Below, in pieces: positions 16,799 through 24,419 of a stretch of 28,640 nt of DNA. Within the stretch, counting starts at the first letter, position 1, and every line of letters starts with the position of its first letter. The DNA is from Pseudomonadota bacterium (GTDB taxonomy: Bacteria; Pseudomonadota; Gammaproteobacteria; Steroidobacterales; Steroidobacteraceae): NCBI GenBank assembly GCA_023391815.1, contig JAEWAF010000020.1, positions 1 to 28,640 on the forward strand. Reading direction: 5' to 3'. Under the pieces are notes generated by a model, which saw nothing but the letters and a program-made list of their open reading frames with translations, ran no database searches and was not told the DNA's origin. Both the position numbers and the translations under genes were made by a program.

Positions 16799-18964
16799 CT
16801 ATCTCGTTGCTGTCACAACATCGAAAGATGCGTTAGTGAAATGCGCGCGTACACCGACGGCGCCTGCAGTCCAGGTGCTGTCGGTGACATGAATCTTCGG
16901 ATTGCTCATGTCGCCGACGTACACACGGATGTCGCTCCCCATGGCGACCACCTTCAGGCGGTACCAGGTGTTAGCGGCGATCGTTAGCGGCACCGACGCA
17001 AGCTGCGTCCATGTGCCATTCATTCGGCCGAGAACGAGCGCATCGCCACTCTCGTTCAAACCGGCGTAATAGCCGTTCATCGCATCAGCGCCCGTGCCGA
17101 GGCTGGTGGCACGGAAAATCAGACCAGCATCGCCGCCGCCCGAAGCGATGCGAACATCCGACTCGACAGTGACGTTGCCGGACGTCGTGACCCAGGCGCT
17201 CTTGCCGGTGGCACTCGCGTTGTTGAGGTTGTACACCCCGCCCGTGAAGCTCACGGCGCCGCCATAGCGGGTCCAGCCGGTGTCATTGCCATCCTGGAAG
17301 TCATCCACGCTCACCGAGCGAGTGAATGTGACGTTATCGAACTGAGCGTTGGTGAAGTGGCTGCGAACGCCGATCTGCCCGCGACTGAACGAGCTGTCGC
17401 TGACCGCGATCTTCGGCGTGACCATATCGCCGACGTACACCGCGATCGCCGCGGCGTCGTACGTTACTTTCACGTGATACCAGGTGTTCAAGCTCACCGT
17501 CATGGCGGCGCTGCCGAGCGTCGTCCAGTTGTTGGCCTGCTTGCCGAGCACCACGCTGCCACCGCTGTCGAGTCCGACGTAATAGCCGAATGCCTCGTCC
17601 GGGCCATAACCGGCGTTGGTGGTACGGAACATCAGGCCCGCATTGCCCGAGCTCGACAAATAAACATCGCCCTCGAGGGTGCCGCTGGTCCACGCTTCGT
17701 CGCCGGCCAGTGCCTTGCTGCTGTTGTTGCCGTTGGCCGGTCCGTTGTTGATCAGATAACGACCGCCGGAGAACGAGAAGTTGTCGCCATAGCGGCCCCA
17801 CCCGGCGTCGTTCGCGTCGTCGAAGTTGTCGGCGAAGTTGCTGGAATTGTTGAGCGGCGCCGCCAGCGTGCCGAACTTGATCTGGATCGCGCCGCCGGAG
17901 GTGACATTCATGACCCCGATCTCGTTCGCCCCGGTCTGATAGATCGCCGGCCATGAATAGCTGAAGCCGATCGGCCAGGCCGCCGGATCGTTCTTCAGCC
18001 AGGTCGCGCCGTAGTCATTGCTGTAGGACACCTCGTTCTGACACGAAGTGATGACCAGCCGCCCGTCGGTCGTGGATAGAACGTACGGTCCGCAGCGTTG
18101 CCAGCGGATGCCGGTGCCGAGGCCGCTCGGCCAGGTCGTGCCGTTGCTGGAGATCTGATACGAGACATCGCAGTTCGGGCCGAGACCGCAGATCTCGAAC
18201 ACCAACATGAAACGCCCGTCGCCCATGCGCGTCATCACCGGCATGCCCGGACGGGCGTTGCCACCGCCGATCTCGGAAACGGCCCACGTCTCGGCGCCCC
18301 AACTGGCCCCGTTGGTGGTCGAGATCTTCTGCGAGATGACCTGGTTATACGACGGCGAGCTGCCGGCGTACTTCTCGTTCGCATAGAGCACCGACAGCGA
18401 GCCGTCCGGCAGCAGGTTGAACACCGGCTCCCACAGGCCCCGATTGGTCAGCCCGCCGGGGCTCTCGTTGGCGTCGATCAGACTGAGATAGCTGAAGCTC
18501 GCGCCGTTGTTGGTGCTCTGGTGGACGGTGAGTCGATAGGACGAGCCATTGACGATGGAGCGCATCGTCAACAACACCGTGCCGTTCGGGAGCTGAAACA
18601 GATAGCCGTTATCGACGTTGCGCCCGGCCTCGGCCACGGTCGTGACCGGCGACCAGGTACGTGCGTTGTCGGTGCTGCGTGCTATCTCGAGAATGGTCGG
18701 CTGCCCTGAAGGAAACAACGTATAAACCGCGAGCCAATCGCCGTTGGCGAGTCGGGTCATCCGCCCCCACCCCGCGTTGCTCGCCTTGACCGTTGCGGTC
18801 GAAGTCCAGGTCAGCGGCCCGGCCGGACCGGCCCGACTCGTTGACATCGCCACCATTGCCAATGCCACCGTCGCGAGCCATGCCACGCATCGGCTCGACA
18901 TACGCGCATCGCCACCCACAAGTCCTTGCAAGCTCATCGGCGCCCCCCGGGTTGATCGAGTCAT
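16799..18964 (-). CDS. secreted Asp-box propeller glycosidase, GH93-like exo-arabinanase, with two C-terminal beta-sandwich repeats
   Basis: Up to 721 residues. A signal peptide core (ATVALAMVAMSTSRAGPAG, about 31-49) is followed by a sialidase-like propeller (about 51-370). It has five Asp-box turns: STDNARTW (97-104), STNNGASF (150-157), TTNGASW (216-222), SSNGTTW (272-278) and SNDYGATW (315-322). The pair Glu179 (GLWEPVF) and Glu257 (LVFEICG) fits the catalytic pair of GH93 exo-alpha-1,5-L-arabinanases by context, so I prefer that to a sialidase; this is a family-level guess. Residues about 379-549 and 554-721 are two copies of one beta-sandwich module (both 'GDMxxPKIxVxDSxxxxGxxGVRxHFTNAxFD'), like carbohydrate-binding or LamG-like domains. 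Starts at 18964, 18937 or 18901 are all possible; the last gives the most usual signal peptide. Enzyme and receptor form one unit. Confidence 0.75.
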   Translation of the reverse strand: MTRSTRGAPMSLQGLVGGDARMSSRCVAWLATVALAMVAMSTSRAGPAGPLTWTSTATVKASNAGWGRMTRLANGDWLAVYTLFPSGQPTILEIARSTDNARTWSPVTTVAEAGRNVDNGYLFQLPNGTVLLTMRSIVNGSSYRLTVHQSTNNGASFSYLSLIDANESPGGLTNRGLWEPVFNLLPDGSLSVLYANEKYAGSSPSYNQVISQKISTTNGASWGAETWAVSEIGGGNARPGMPVMTRMGDGRFMLVFEICGLGPNCDVSYQISSNGTTWPSGLGTGIRWQRCGPYVLSTTDGRLVITSCQNEVSYSNDYGATWLKNDPAAWPIGFSYSWPAIYQTGANEIGVMNVTSGGAIQIKFGTLAAPLNNSSNFADNFDDANDAGWGRYGDNFSFSGGRYLINNGPANGNNSSKALAGDEAWTSGTLEGDVYLSSSGNAGLMFRTTNAGYGPDEAFGYYVGLDSGGSVVLGKQANNWTTLGSAAMTVSLNTWYHVKVTYDAAAIAVYVGDMVTPKIAVSDSSFSRGQIGVRSHFTNAQFDNVTFTRSVSVDDFQDGNDTGWTRYGGAVSFTGGVYNLNNASATGKSAWVTTSGNVTVESDVRIASGGGDAGLIFRATSLGTGADAMNGYYAGLNESGDALVLGRMNGTWTQLASVPLTIAANTWYRLKVVAMGSDIRVYVGDMSNPKIHVTDSTWTAGAVGVRAHFTNASFDVVTATR

Positions 18965-18997
18965 CGCGCCATCCGGCGCTGGTTTCGATTCCCCGCC

Positions 18998-19026
18998 AAT
19001 AAATCACAAGGCTGAAAGTCTGACAA
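18998..19026 (-). promoter_or_regulatory. sigma70-like promoter of the propeller-enzyme/receptor unit
   Basis: On the minus strand, TTGTCA (19026-19021) and TTTATT (19003-18998) are separated by 17 bases, with a TG one base before the -10 box (extended -10). The predicted start lies near 18991, about 27 bases before the first ATG. Operator site B lies immediately upstream of the -35 box. Confidence 0.55.
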
Positions 19027-19030
19027 GTAT

Positions 19031-19046
19031 TATTTGTCGTATAAAT
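19031..19046 (-). promoter_or_regulatory. putative GntR operator, site B
   Basis: On the minus strand ATTTATACGACAAATA, which matches site A at 14 of 16 positions. It ends four bases before the -35 box of the promoter for the propeller-enzyme/receptor unit, so binding could block or assist polymerase there. The rest of the 124-base gap holds only a 5-bp hairpin (19058-19071) beyond the stop of the upstream gene. Confidence 0.6.
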
Positions 19047-19088
19047 CTGGCGGACCGGGCCATCCTTGGCCTCATCCGGGAAACGGGG

Positions 19089-20231
19089 TTAACGGCTGAT
19101 GGCGGCCTCGCGCTTGGAGCTGGTCAGGCGCTTGATCAGATCGGTCTCGGCCGCACGGTACGGCGTGCCGTCGGCATGGAACACGTCGTGGAACCAGATG
19201 GTCGGCTCTTCCCACGTGTAAGGCTTCTTCCAGGAATCCCACGGCATGCGCGTCTGCGTCTTGCCGTCGACCAGTCCCCAGTTGACCATCGCCACGTTGT
19301 ACTGCTTGCCCAACGGCAGCGAGTTATCGAAGGTCGAGCCATTACCGCGCGCCATATATTCGGTGCACAGCAGTGGGCGACCGTACGCCTGCAACTGTTT
19401 CACACGACGTTCGAAAATCTCCGGCCAGCTGTAGTCGTGGAATGAAATGACATCGGACTCGGTGATCTGGATCTTCTCGATCGGATTCAGCTTGTCCAGC
19501 GACGACCAGTCATCGTGATGCCACACGCCGCTGGTGAGCGGCTGGGTGGGATTCTGCGAGCGAGCCCAGTCGAACACCTGCCCCAGCAGATTCTCGACGA
19601 ACTTCTGCTTGCCGACGTGCTTCGGGTAGTTGCCGCCGCCGTCGTTGTCCGGCTCGTTCCAAACATCCCACGCCAGGATGCGCGAATCCTTCGCGAAGGC
19701 GCCGACTACACCTTGCACATACTCACGCAGCTTCGGATAACCGGAAGCATCTTCGAGTCGCGCGCGGCCCGGAGCCTGCACCCAACCCGAGTTGTGGACG
19801 CCAGGAATCGGCGGACGCTGCGGACCGAGCTTCGGCTCCGGATCCCAGCAGCTGTCGAACAGCACGAAGATGGGTTTGATGTTGTGCTTGGCCGCGATCG
19901 CCAGGAACTTGTCGATGCGCTGCTTGAAGCCCTTTGCATCCTGCTCCCACAGCAGGTTATGCAGGTAGACGCGCATGGTGTTCATGCCGATGGACTGCGC
20001 CCAGCCGAGCTCCTTGTCGATGGTCGCCGGATCGAAGCTCTCGGCCTGCCACATCTCCAGCTGGTTGATCGCGTTCGCCGGAATGTAGTTGGCGCCGACC
20101 AGCCAGGGCTGGCGGTTGTACCACTCATGCGCCTGCTGCTCCGTCCATCGTTCGGCGGCGAACGCCGGCGACGACAGCAGCAGCGCCACCTGCATCAGGA
20201 TCGCGAGCGCGGCGGGGACAGTTTTTCTCAT
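19089..20231 (-). CDS. secreted clan GH-A glycoside hydrolase (cellulase/xylanase-like family)
   Basis: A 380-residue (beta/alpha)8 glycosidase with a Sec signal peptide (residues 1-25, ending SPAFA-AE). The acid/base Glu193 stands in 'WDVWNEPDN' and the nucleophile Glu291 in 'LLCTEYMAR'; 'MNTMRVYLHNLLW' (83-95) and 'FHDYSWP' (264-270) are further clan GH-A barrel motifs. Relatives are often labelled 1,4-beta-xylanase or GH5-like, yet few are characterised, so the bond cleaved is open: arabino- or galacto-configured side chains fit the neighbours. ATG 20231 has AAGGAG about seven bases upstream, which decides against the longer frame from 20273. It is 31 bases downstream of the epimerase gene and belongs to the dehydratase operon. 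Confidence 0.84.
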   Translation of the reverse strand: MRKTVPAALAILMQVALLLSSPAFAAERWTEQQAHEWYNRQPWLVGANYIPANAINQLEMWQAESFDPATIDKELGWAQSIGMNTMRVYLHNLLWEQDAKGFKQRIDKFLAIAAKHNIKPIFVLFDSCWDPEPKLGPQRPPIPGVHNSGWVQAPGRARLEDASGYPKLREYVQGVVGAFAKDSRILAWDVWNEPDNDGGGNYPKHVGKQKFVENLLGQVFDWARSQNPTQPLTSGVWHHDDWSSLDKLNPIEKIQITESDVISFHDYSWPEIFERRVKQLQAYGRPLLCTEYMARGNGSTFDNSLPLGKQYNVAMVNWGLVDGKTQTRMPWDSWKKPYTWEEPTIWFHDVFHADGTPYRAAETDLIKRLTSSKREAAISR

Positions 20232-20262
20232 ACGATTCTCCTTCGAAAGATGCGGCCGCACT

Positions 20263-21438
20263 TCAATGGGCACGCGCGCCGTTTACAAACAACCGATACA
20301 CGAGGACGTTACGGTAAGTCGCGCCCGGCTCGAGCCGCGCCGAGCCCAGCTTGGGCTGATTCGGCACGTCCGGCGGCAATTGCGGCTCGAGCACCAGTGC
20401 ATCGCCCTGGCGATAAGCGCGGCCGGACTTGCCGATGACCGTGCCGTCCAGGAAGTTGCCCGAATAGAATTGCAGCGCGGGCTGGTTGGACCACAACTCG
20501 AAGCCACGACCGGTCGTCGGTTCCTCGACACGCGCCACCAGGCGCGGCTCCTTGGCCACCTCGCGAGCGATCATGAAGTTGTGGTCGTAGCCCTTGCCGA
20601 AAACAATCTGTGGATCGCGAGCTTCGCGCACACGCGCGCCGATCGGCTGCGGCGTGCGGAAATCGAACACCGTGTCCGCGACCGGTTGCAACTCGCCGGT
20701 CGGAATCAGCTTGTCGTTCACCGGCGTGTAATGCTCGGCGGGAATCGTGAGCACGTGTCCCATCGCTCCGACAGCCGCCCCCTCGCCCGCCAGATTCCAG
20801 TAAGCATGATTGGTGATGTTCGCGATCGTCGGGCGATCGGTCGTCGCCGTGTACTCCATGCGCAATTCGTTCGCTTCGTTCAACGAATAGGTCGCGAACA
20901 CGGTCAGCGTGCCCGGATAGCCTTGATCGCCATCTTTGCTGACATAGCGCATGCGAACCGAGGCAGTGTCGCCTCGCTTCACTTCCACCACTTCCCACAG
21001 CACTTTGTCGAAACCGCGCTCGCCTCCATGCAGCGAGTTGCCATGATCGTTGCGCGGCGTCTGATAGACCTTGCCGTCGAGCGTGAACTTGCCGTCTGCC
21101 AGTCTGTTGGCGAAGCGGCCCACGGTCGCGCCGAAGTACTCGGGCTTTGCGAGGTAGCCGTCGAGCGAGGAATAACCCAAGGTCACGTCGGCCAGCTTGC
21201 CGTCCCGATCCGGCATCACCAGCGATTGCAGAGCCGCGCCGTAGGTGATGACCGCTGCTCTCACGCCCTTGGCGTTGCGCAAGGTGATCGCCTCAACCGT
21301 ACGGCCATCGGCAAGCTTGCCGAACGGGGCGCGCGCAAAGTCGGCGGCCTGCGCTCCCTGACTCATCATCGACACAGCACAAATCACGCTTAGCGGCGCG
21401 ACGCTCGTCAGCATCGCGCGCATCGAACGTTTCGACAT
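20263..21438 (-). CDS. galM: aldose 1-epimerase (mutarotase), exported
   Basis: A 391-residue mutarotase that interconverts alpha and beta anomers of aldoses. Catalytic residues can be seen: His137 in 'SLHGGERGFD', the base/acid His211 in 'TNHAYWNL' and Glu351 in 'LVLEPQ', plus 'GRFANRLADGKF' (108-118) and 'GYDHNF' (283-288). An N-terminal signal peptide (about 1-31, SMMSQGAQA-AD) sends it to the periplasm, unlike the cytoplasmic E. coli enzyme. It would therefore prepare the right anomer for the symporter or for a downstream dehydrogenase. ATG 21438 has a G-rich ribosome site; the longer frame begins with GTG at 21456. It lies 31 bases after the dehydratase stop. Confidence 0.92.
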   Translation of the reverse strand: MSKRSMRAMLTSVAPLSVICAVSMMSQGAQAADFARAPFGKLADGRTVEAITLRNAKGVRAAVITYGAALQSLVMPDRDGKLADVTLGYSSLDGYLAKPEYFGATVGRFANRLADGKFTLDGKVYQTPRNDHGNSLHGGERGFDKVLWEVVEVKRGDTASVRMRYVSKDGDQGYPGTLTVFATYSLNEANELRMEYTATTDRPTIANITNHAYWNLAGEGAAVGAMGHVLTIPAEHYTPVNDKLIPTGELQPVADTVFDFRTPQPIGARVREARDPQIVFGKGYDHNFMIAREVAKEPRLVARVEEPTTGRGFELWSNQPALQFYSGNFLDGTVIGKSGRAYRQGDALVLEPQLPPDVPNQPKLGSARLEPGATYRNVLVYRLFVNGARAH

Positions 21439-21469
21439 CGAACTGCCCCCATCCACTCAACGATTGCGA

Positions 21470-23269
21470 TTAGTGACTGTCGCGCAGGTTGTCCACGGTC
21501 TGCGCCAGGCGCTGATACTTCACGGCCATTTCGAGCACCGCGCCGGTCTCGAACTGACCGGTCAGCGACCGATGAATTTCCTGCCACGGCGTTTGTGACT
21601 TCGGATACGTCGGCCCCGCCGCTTCGACTTCTTTACGACGTGCCGCGAGCTCTTGATCGTCGATCAACACACGAACTTCACGACGCCGCAGATCGATCCG
21701 CACGCGATCGCCCGAGCGCAAGAGCGACAGCCCGCCGCCCACCGCCGCTTCCGGCGACGCATTGAGGATCGATGGAGAACCCGACGTGCCCGACTGACGG
21801 CCATCGCCGATACAAGGTAGCGCATCGACGCCGGCGCGAATCAGGGCGGCGGGCGGCCGCATGTTCACGACTTCCGCGCCACCCGGGTAACCGATCGGAC
21901 CCGTGCCGCGGATCACGAGAATCGAGCGATCGTCGATGCCGAGCGCCGGATCGTCGATCCGAGAGTGATAGTCCTCGGGACCATCGAACACGACGACCTT
22001 GCCCTCGAACGCATCCGGATCGTTGGGATCGGAGAGATAGCGGGCCCGGAAGTCCGGCGAGATCACGCTGGTCTTCATGATGGCCGAATCGAACAGATTG
22101 CCCTTGAGCACGGTCAGGCCGGCCTTGGGCTTCAGTGGCTTCGCATAAGGGCGAATCACGTCCTCATCGAGGCTGCGAGCCGTCGCGCAATTTTCGCCGA
22201 TGGTCTTGCCATTCACCGTCAACGCGTCGCGGGCGATCAGGCCCGCACGCATCAACTCGCCCACCACCGCGGGCACGCCGCCGGCGCGATAGAAATCCTC
22301 ACCGAGGTACTCACCGGCAGGCTGCAGATTCACGAGCAGCGGCACATCGTGCCCGTGCTTTTCCCAATCCTCGAGCGTCAGTTCCACGCCGACATGCCGC
22401 GCGATGGCGTTGAGGTGAATGGGCGCGTTGGTCGAACCGCCGAGCGCCGAGTTCACGCGGATCGCATTCAGAAATGCGTCGCGCGTGAGAATGTCCGAGG
22501 GCTTGCGATCTTCATTCACCAGCTCGACGATGGTCAGGCCGGTGCGATACGCACACTCCTGCCGATCGCGATAAGGCGCGGGAATCGCAGCGGAACCGGG
22601 CAAGGACATGCCGAGCGCTTCGGTGAGCGAGTTCATGGTCGTCGCCGTGCCCATGGTGTTGCAGAAGCCGGTCGATGGCGCCGCCGACGCCACCAATCGC
22701 ACGAACCCCTGGTAGTCGATCTCACCCGCCGCCAGCATGCTGCGTGCTTTCCACACGATCGTGCCCGAACCGACGCGCCGTCCTTCATGGAAGCCGTTGA
22801 GCATCGGGCCCACCGACAATGCGATGGCTGGCAGATTCACGGTAGCCGCGGCCATCAGGCAGGCAGGCGTGGTCTTGTCGCAGCCGATGGTCAGCACCAC
22901 GCCGTCGAGCGGATAGCCGAACAGCGTCTCCACCAGGCTCAAATACGCCAGGTTCCGATCCAGACCCGCGGTCGGCCGCTTGCCGGTCTCCTGAATCGGA
23001 TGCAGCGGAAACTCGAGCGGAATGCCGCCAGCCTCGCGAATGCCGGCCTTGACGCGCTCGGCCAGGATCAGATGCTGACGATTGCAGGGCGTGAGGTCGC
23101 TGCCGGTCTGCGCGATGCCGATGATGGGCCGGTCGCTCTGCAGCTCCTCGATGGACAGGCCATAGTTCAGGTACTTCTCGATATACAGCGCCGTCATGTC
23201 CGGATTGGACGGATTGTCGAACCAGGACCGCGAGCGCAATTTGCGACGGCCGTGACCAAGATCGTTCAT
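21470..23269 (-). CDS. IlvD/Edd-family sugar-acid dehydratase (L-arabinonate/D-xylonate type)
   Basis: A 599-residue dehydratase that turns an aldonate into a 2-keto-3-deoxyaldonate. The iron-sulphur and Mg ligands form the family ladder: Cys62 (DLTPCN), Cys130-Asp131-Lys132 (TIGCDKTTPACL) and Cys203 (STGFCNTMG). A 'RQSGTSGSPS' loop (491-500) carries the catalytic serine. The spacing equals that which I recall for Rhizobium L-arabinonate dehydratase (59, 127-129, 200), moved by three, so a [2Fe-2S] sugar-acid enzyme fits better than IlvD or Edd. The specificity (L-arabinonate, D-xylonate, D-galactonate) rests on context. ATG 23269 with AGGGG about seven bases upstream beats the TTG at 23284. 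It is the first gene of the minus-strand operon dehydratase-epimerase-hydrolase, facing the dehydrogenase gene. Confidence 0.9.
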   Translation of the reverse strand: MNDLGHGRRKLRSRSWFDNPSNPDMTALYIEKYLNYGLSIEELQSDRPIIGIAQTGSDLTPCNRQHLILAERVKAGIREAGGIPLEFPLHPIQETGKRPTAGLDRNLAYLSLVETLFGYPLDGVVLTIGCDKTTPACLMAAATVNLPAIALSVGPMLNGFHEGRRVGSGTIVWKARSMLAAGEIDYQGFVRLVASAAPSTGFCNTMGTATTMNSLTEALGMSLPGSAAIPAPYRDRQECAYRTGLTIVELVNEDRKPSDILTRDAFLNAIRVNSALGGSTNAPIHLNAIARHVGVELTLEDWEKHGHDVPLLVNLQPAGEYLGEDFYRAGGVPAVVGELMRAGLIARDALTVNGKTIGENCATARSLDEDVIRPYAKPLKPKAGLTVLKGNLFDSAIMKTSVISPDFRARYLSDPNDPDAFEGKVVVFDGPEDYHSRIDDPALGIDDRSILVIRGTGPIGYPGGAEVVNMRPPAALIRAGVDALPCIGDGRQSGTSGSPSILNASPEAAVGGGLSLLRSGDRVRIDLRRREVRVLIDDQELAARRKEVEAAGPTYPKSQTPWQEIHRSLTGQFETGAVLEMAVKYQRLAQTVDNLRDSH

Positions 23270-23297
23270 GCAAAACCCCTGCAAGGCGACCCCGCTG

Positions 23298-23326
23298 TTG
23301 CTATTGGCGGTGCCGCGGTCTATAAA
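23298..23326 (+). promoter_or_regulatory. sigma70-like promoter of the dehydrogenase-symporter unit
   Basis: TTGCTA (23298-23303), a 17-base spacer and TATAAA (23321-23326). The expected start, near 23333, falls inside operator site C, a layout that suits repression by steric block. The gap from 23270 to 23427 (158 bases) has no gene; the minus-strand promoter for the dehydratase must also lie here, with AT-rich candidates inside site C, but I cannot fix it. Confidence 0.5.
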
Positions 23327-23329
23327 GCC

Positions 23330-23345
23330 TATATATCATATAAAT
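23330..23345 (-). promoter_or_regulatory. putative GntR operator, site C (divergent promoter)
   Basis: On the minus strand ATTTATATGATATATA, 13 of 16 positions equal to site A. It lies between the divergent dehydratase and dehydrogenase genes, just after the -10 box for the plus-strand unit, so one bound dimer could control both directions. Confidence 0.57.
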
Positions 23346-23427
23346 CAGTTCTGCCGCGACGAAGATAGCCGGATGCGCCCGCGATTGCCAGCGCCATCGG
23401 CCCGGACCGGCCCATGAGGATCGAACG

Positions 23428-24354
23428 GTGGGATCAGCGATACGACTGGCGCTCGTGGGGGTGGGAAAGATCGCGCGCGACCAGCACTTGCCCGCGCTCG
23501 CGCGCAGCGCTGCATTCGAGCTCGTGGCAGCAGTGAATCGCGACGGTCCAGTGACCGACGTGCCCACATTCACTGACATCGGATCGATGCTCGCCTCCGG
23601 CATTGAAGTCGACGCCGTATCCCTCTGCACCCCGCCCGCCTGTCGGTATGAGATCGCGCGCGAGGCGATCCAGTCCGGGCTGCACGTGATGCTGGAAAAG
23701 CCGCCGGCTGCGACCGTCGCCGAGGTCGCGGATCTCGAGCACCGCGCTCATGAACGTGGACGCACTCTTTTCACGACCTGGCATTCGCGCGAGGCCGCGG
23801 GTGTCGAGCCTGCGCGCGTGTGGCTCAGTCAACGAACGATTGAAAGCGTCCGAGTCACCTGGAAGGAAGACATCCGGGTCTGGCACCCGGGACAACACTG
23901 GATCCTGCAGGCCGGCGGCATGGGCGTGTTCGATCCAGGCATCAACGCGCTCTCGATTCTGACGCGCATTCTCCCCGGCAAGGTGACGATGCGGTCGGCG
24001 ACGCTGGAATTTCCCTGCAACTGGGAATCGCCGATCGCAGCGGAGCTTGCGATGTCGCACGATGGGGCGCGCGTGGATGCGTCCTTCGACTTCTTATATT
24101 CCGGTGTGCCCTGCTGGGACATCGAAGTGCTCACCGAGCAGGAAACGCTACGACTCGCGGATGGCGGCAGCCGCCTGTACATCAACGAAACGCCGTACCT
24201 CGCCGCGGGCGACCAGGAATATGCGCGACTGTATCAACGGTTCGCCGAGTTGATCGCGGCCGGCAAGAGCGAGGTCGATTCGGCACCATTGCAACTGGTC
24301 GCCGACGCCTTCAAGCTCGGCCACCGCCAGCAAAGCGCCGCTTTTCATTTTTAG
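23428..24354 (+). CDS. Gfo/Idh/MocA aldose dehydrogenase (L-arabinose/D-galactose 1-dehydrogenase type)
   Basis: A 308-residue NAD(P)-dependent enzyme that oxidises an aldose at C1 to the lactone. It has a Rossmann start 'LALVGVGKIARDQHLPAL' (7-24) and the 'EKPPA' turn. The active-site set Lys91, Glu147, His153, Asp169, Asn173 has the same numbering that I recall for Azospirillum brasilense L-arabinose 1-dehydrogenase, an enzyme that also uses D-galactose; that recall is from memory. It starts with GTG at 23428, with GAGGA seven bases upstream. There is no signal peptide, so it acts in the cytoplasm on sugar brought in by the next gene (65 bases downstream). No lactonase gene is near, so the lactone may open by itself or be handled elsewhere. 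Confidence 0.88.
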   Translation: MGSAIRLALVGVGKIARDQHLPALARSAAFELVAAVNRDGPVTDVPTFTDIGSMLASGIEVDAVSLCTPPACRYEIAREAIQSGLHVMLEKPPAATVAEVADLEHRAHERGRTLFTTWHSREAAGVEPARVWLSQRTIESVRVTWKEDIRVWHPGQHWILQAGGMGVFDPGINALSILTRILPGKVTMRSATLEFPCNWESPIAAELAMSHDGARVDASFDFLYSGVPCWDIEVLTEQETLRLADGGSRLYINETPYLAAGDQEYARLYQRFAELIAAGKSEVDSAPLQLVADAFKLGHRQQSAAFHF

Positions 24355-24419
24355 GGGCGCGACGCTGAACGGCTCCGCCTCTCCCGCAACGACACGGCAC
24401 GGATAGAGAACATAACGAC

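Noticed and set aside
16799..18964. Calling the propeller enzyme a true sialidase because of its Asp boxes
   Set aside because: Asp boxes occur in many propellers; the usual sialidase Arg triad was not evident, and no sialic acid genes are near.
21965..23368. Open frame of 467 codons on the plus strand
   Set aside because: Antisense shadow of the dehydratase, rich in Arg, His and Ala with no known motif.
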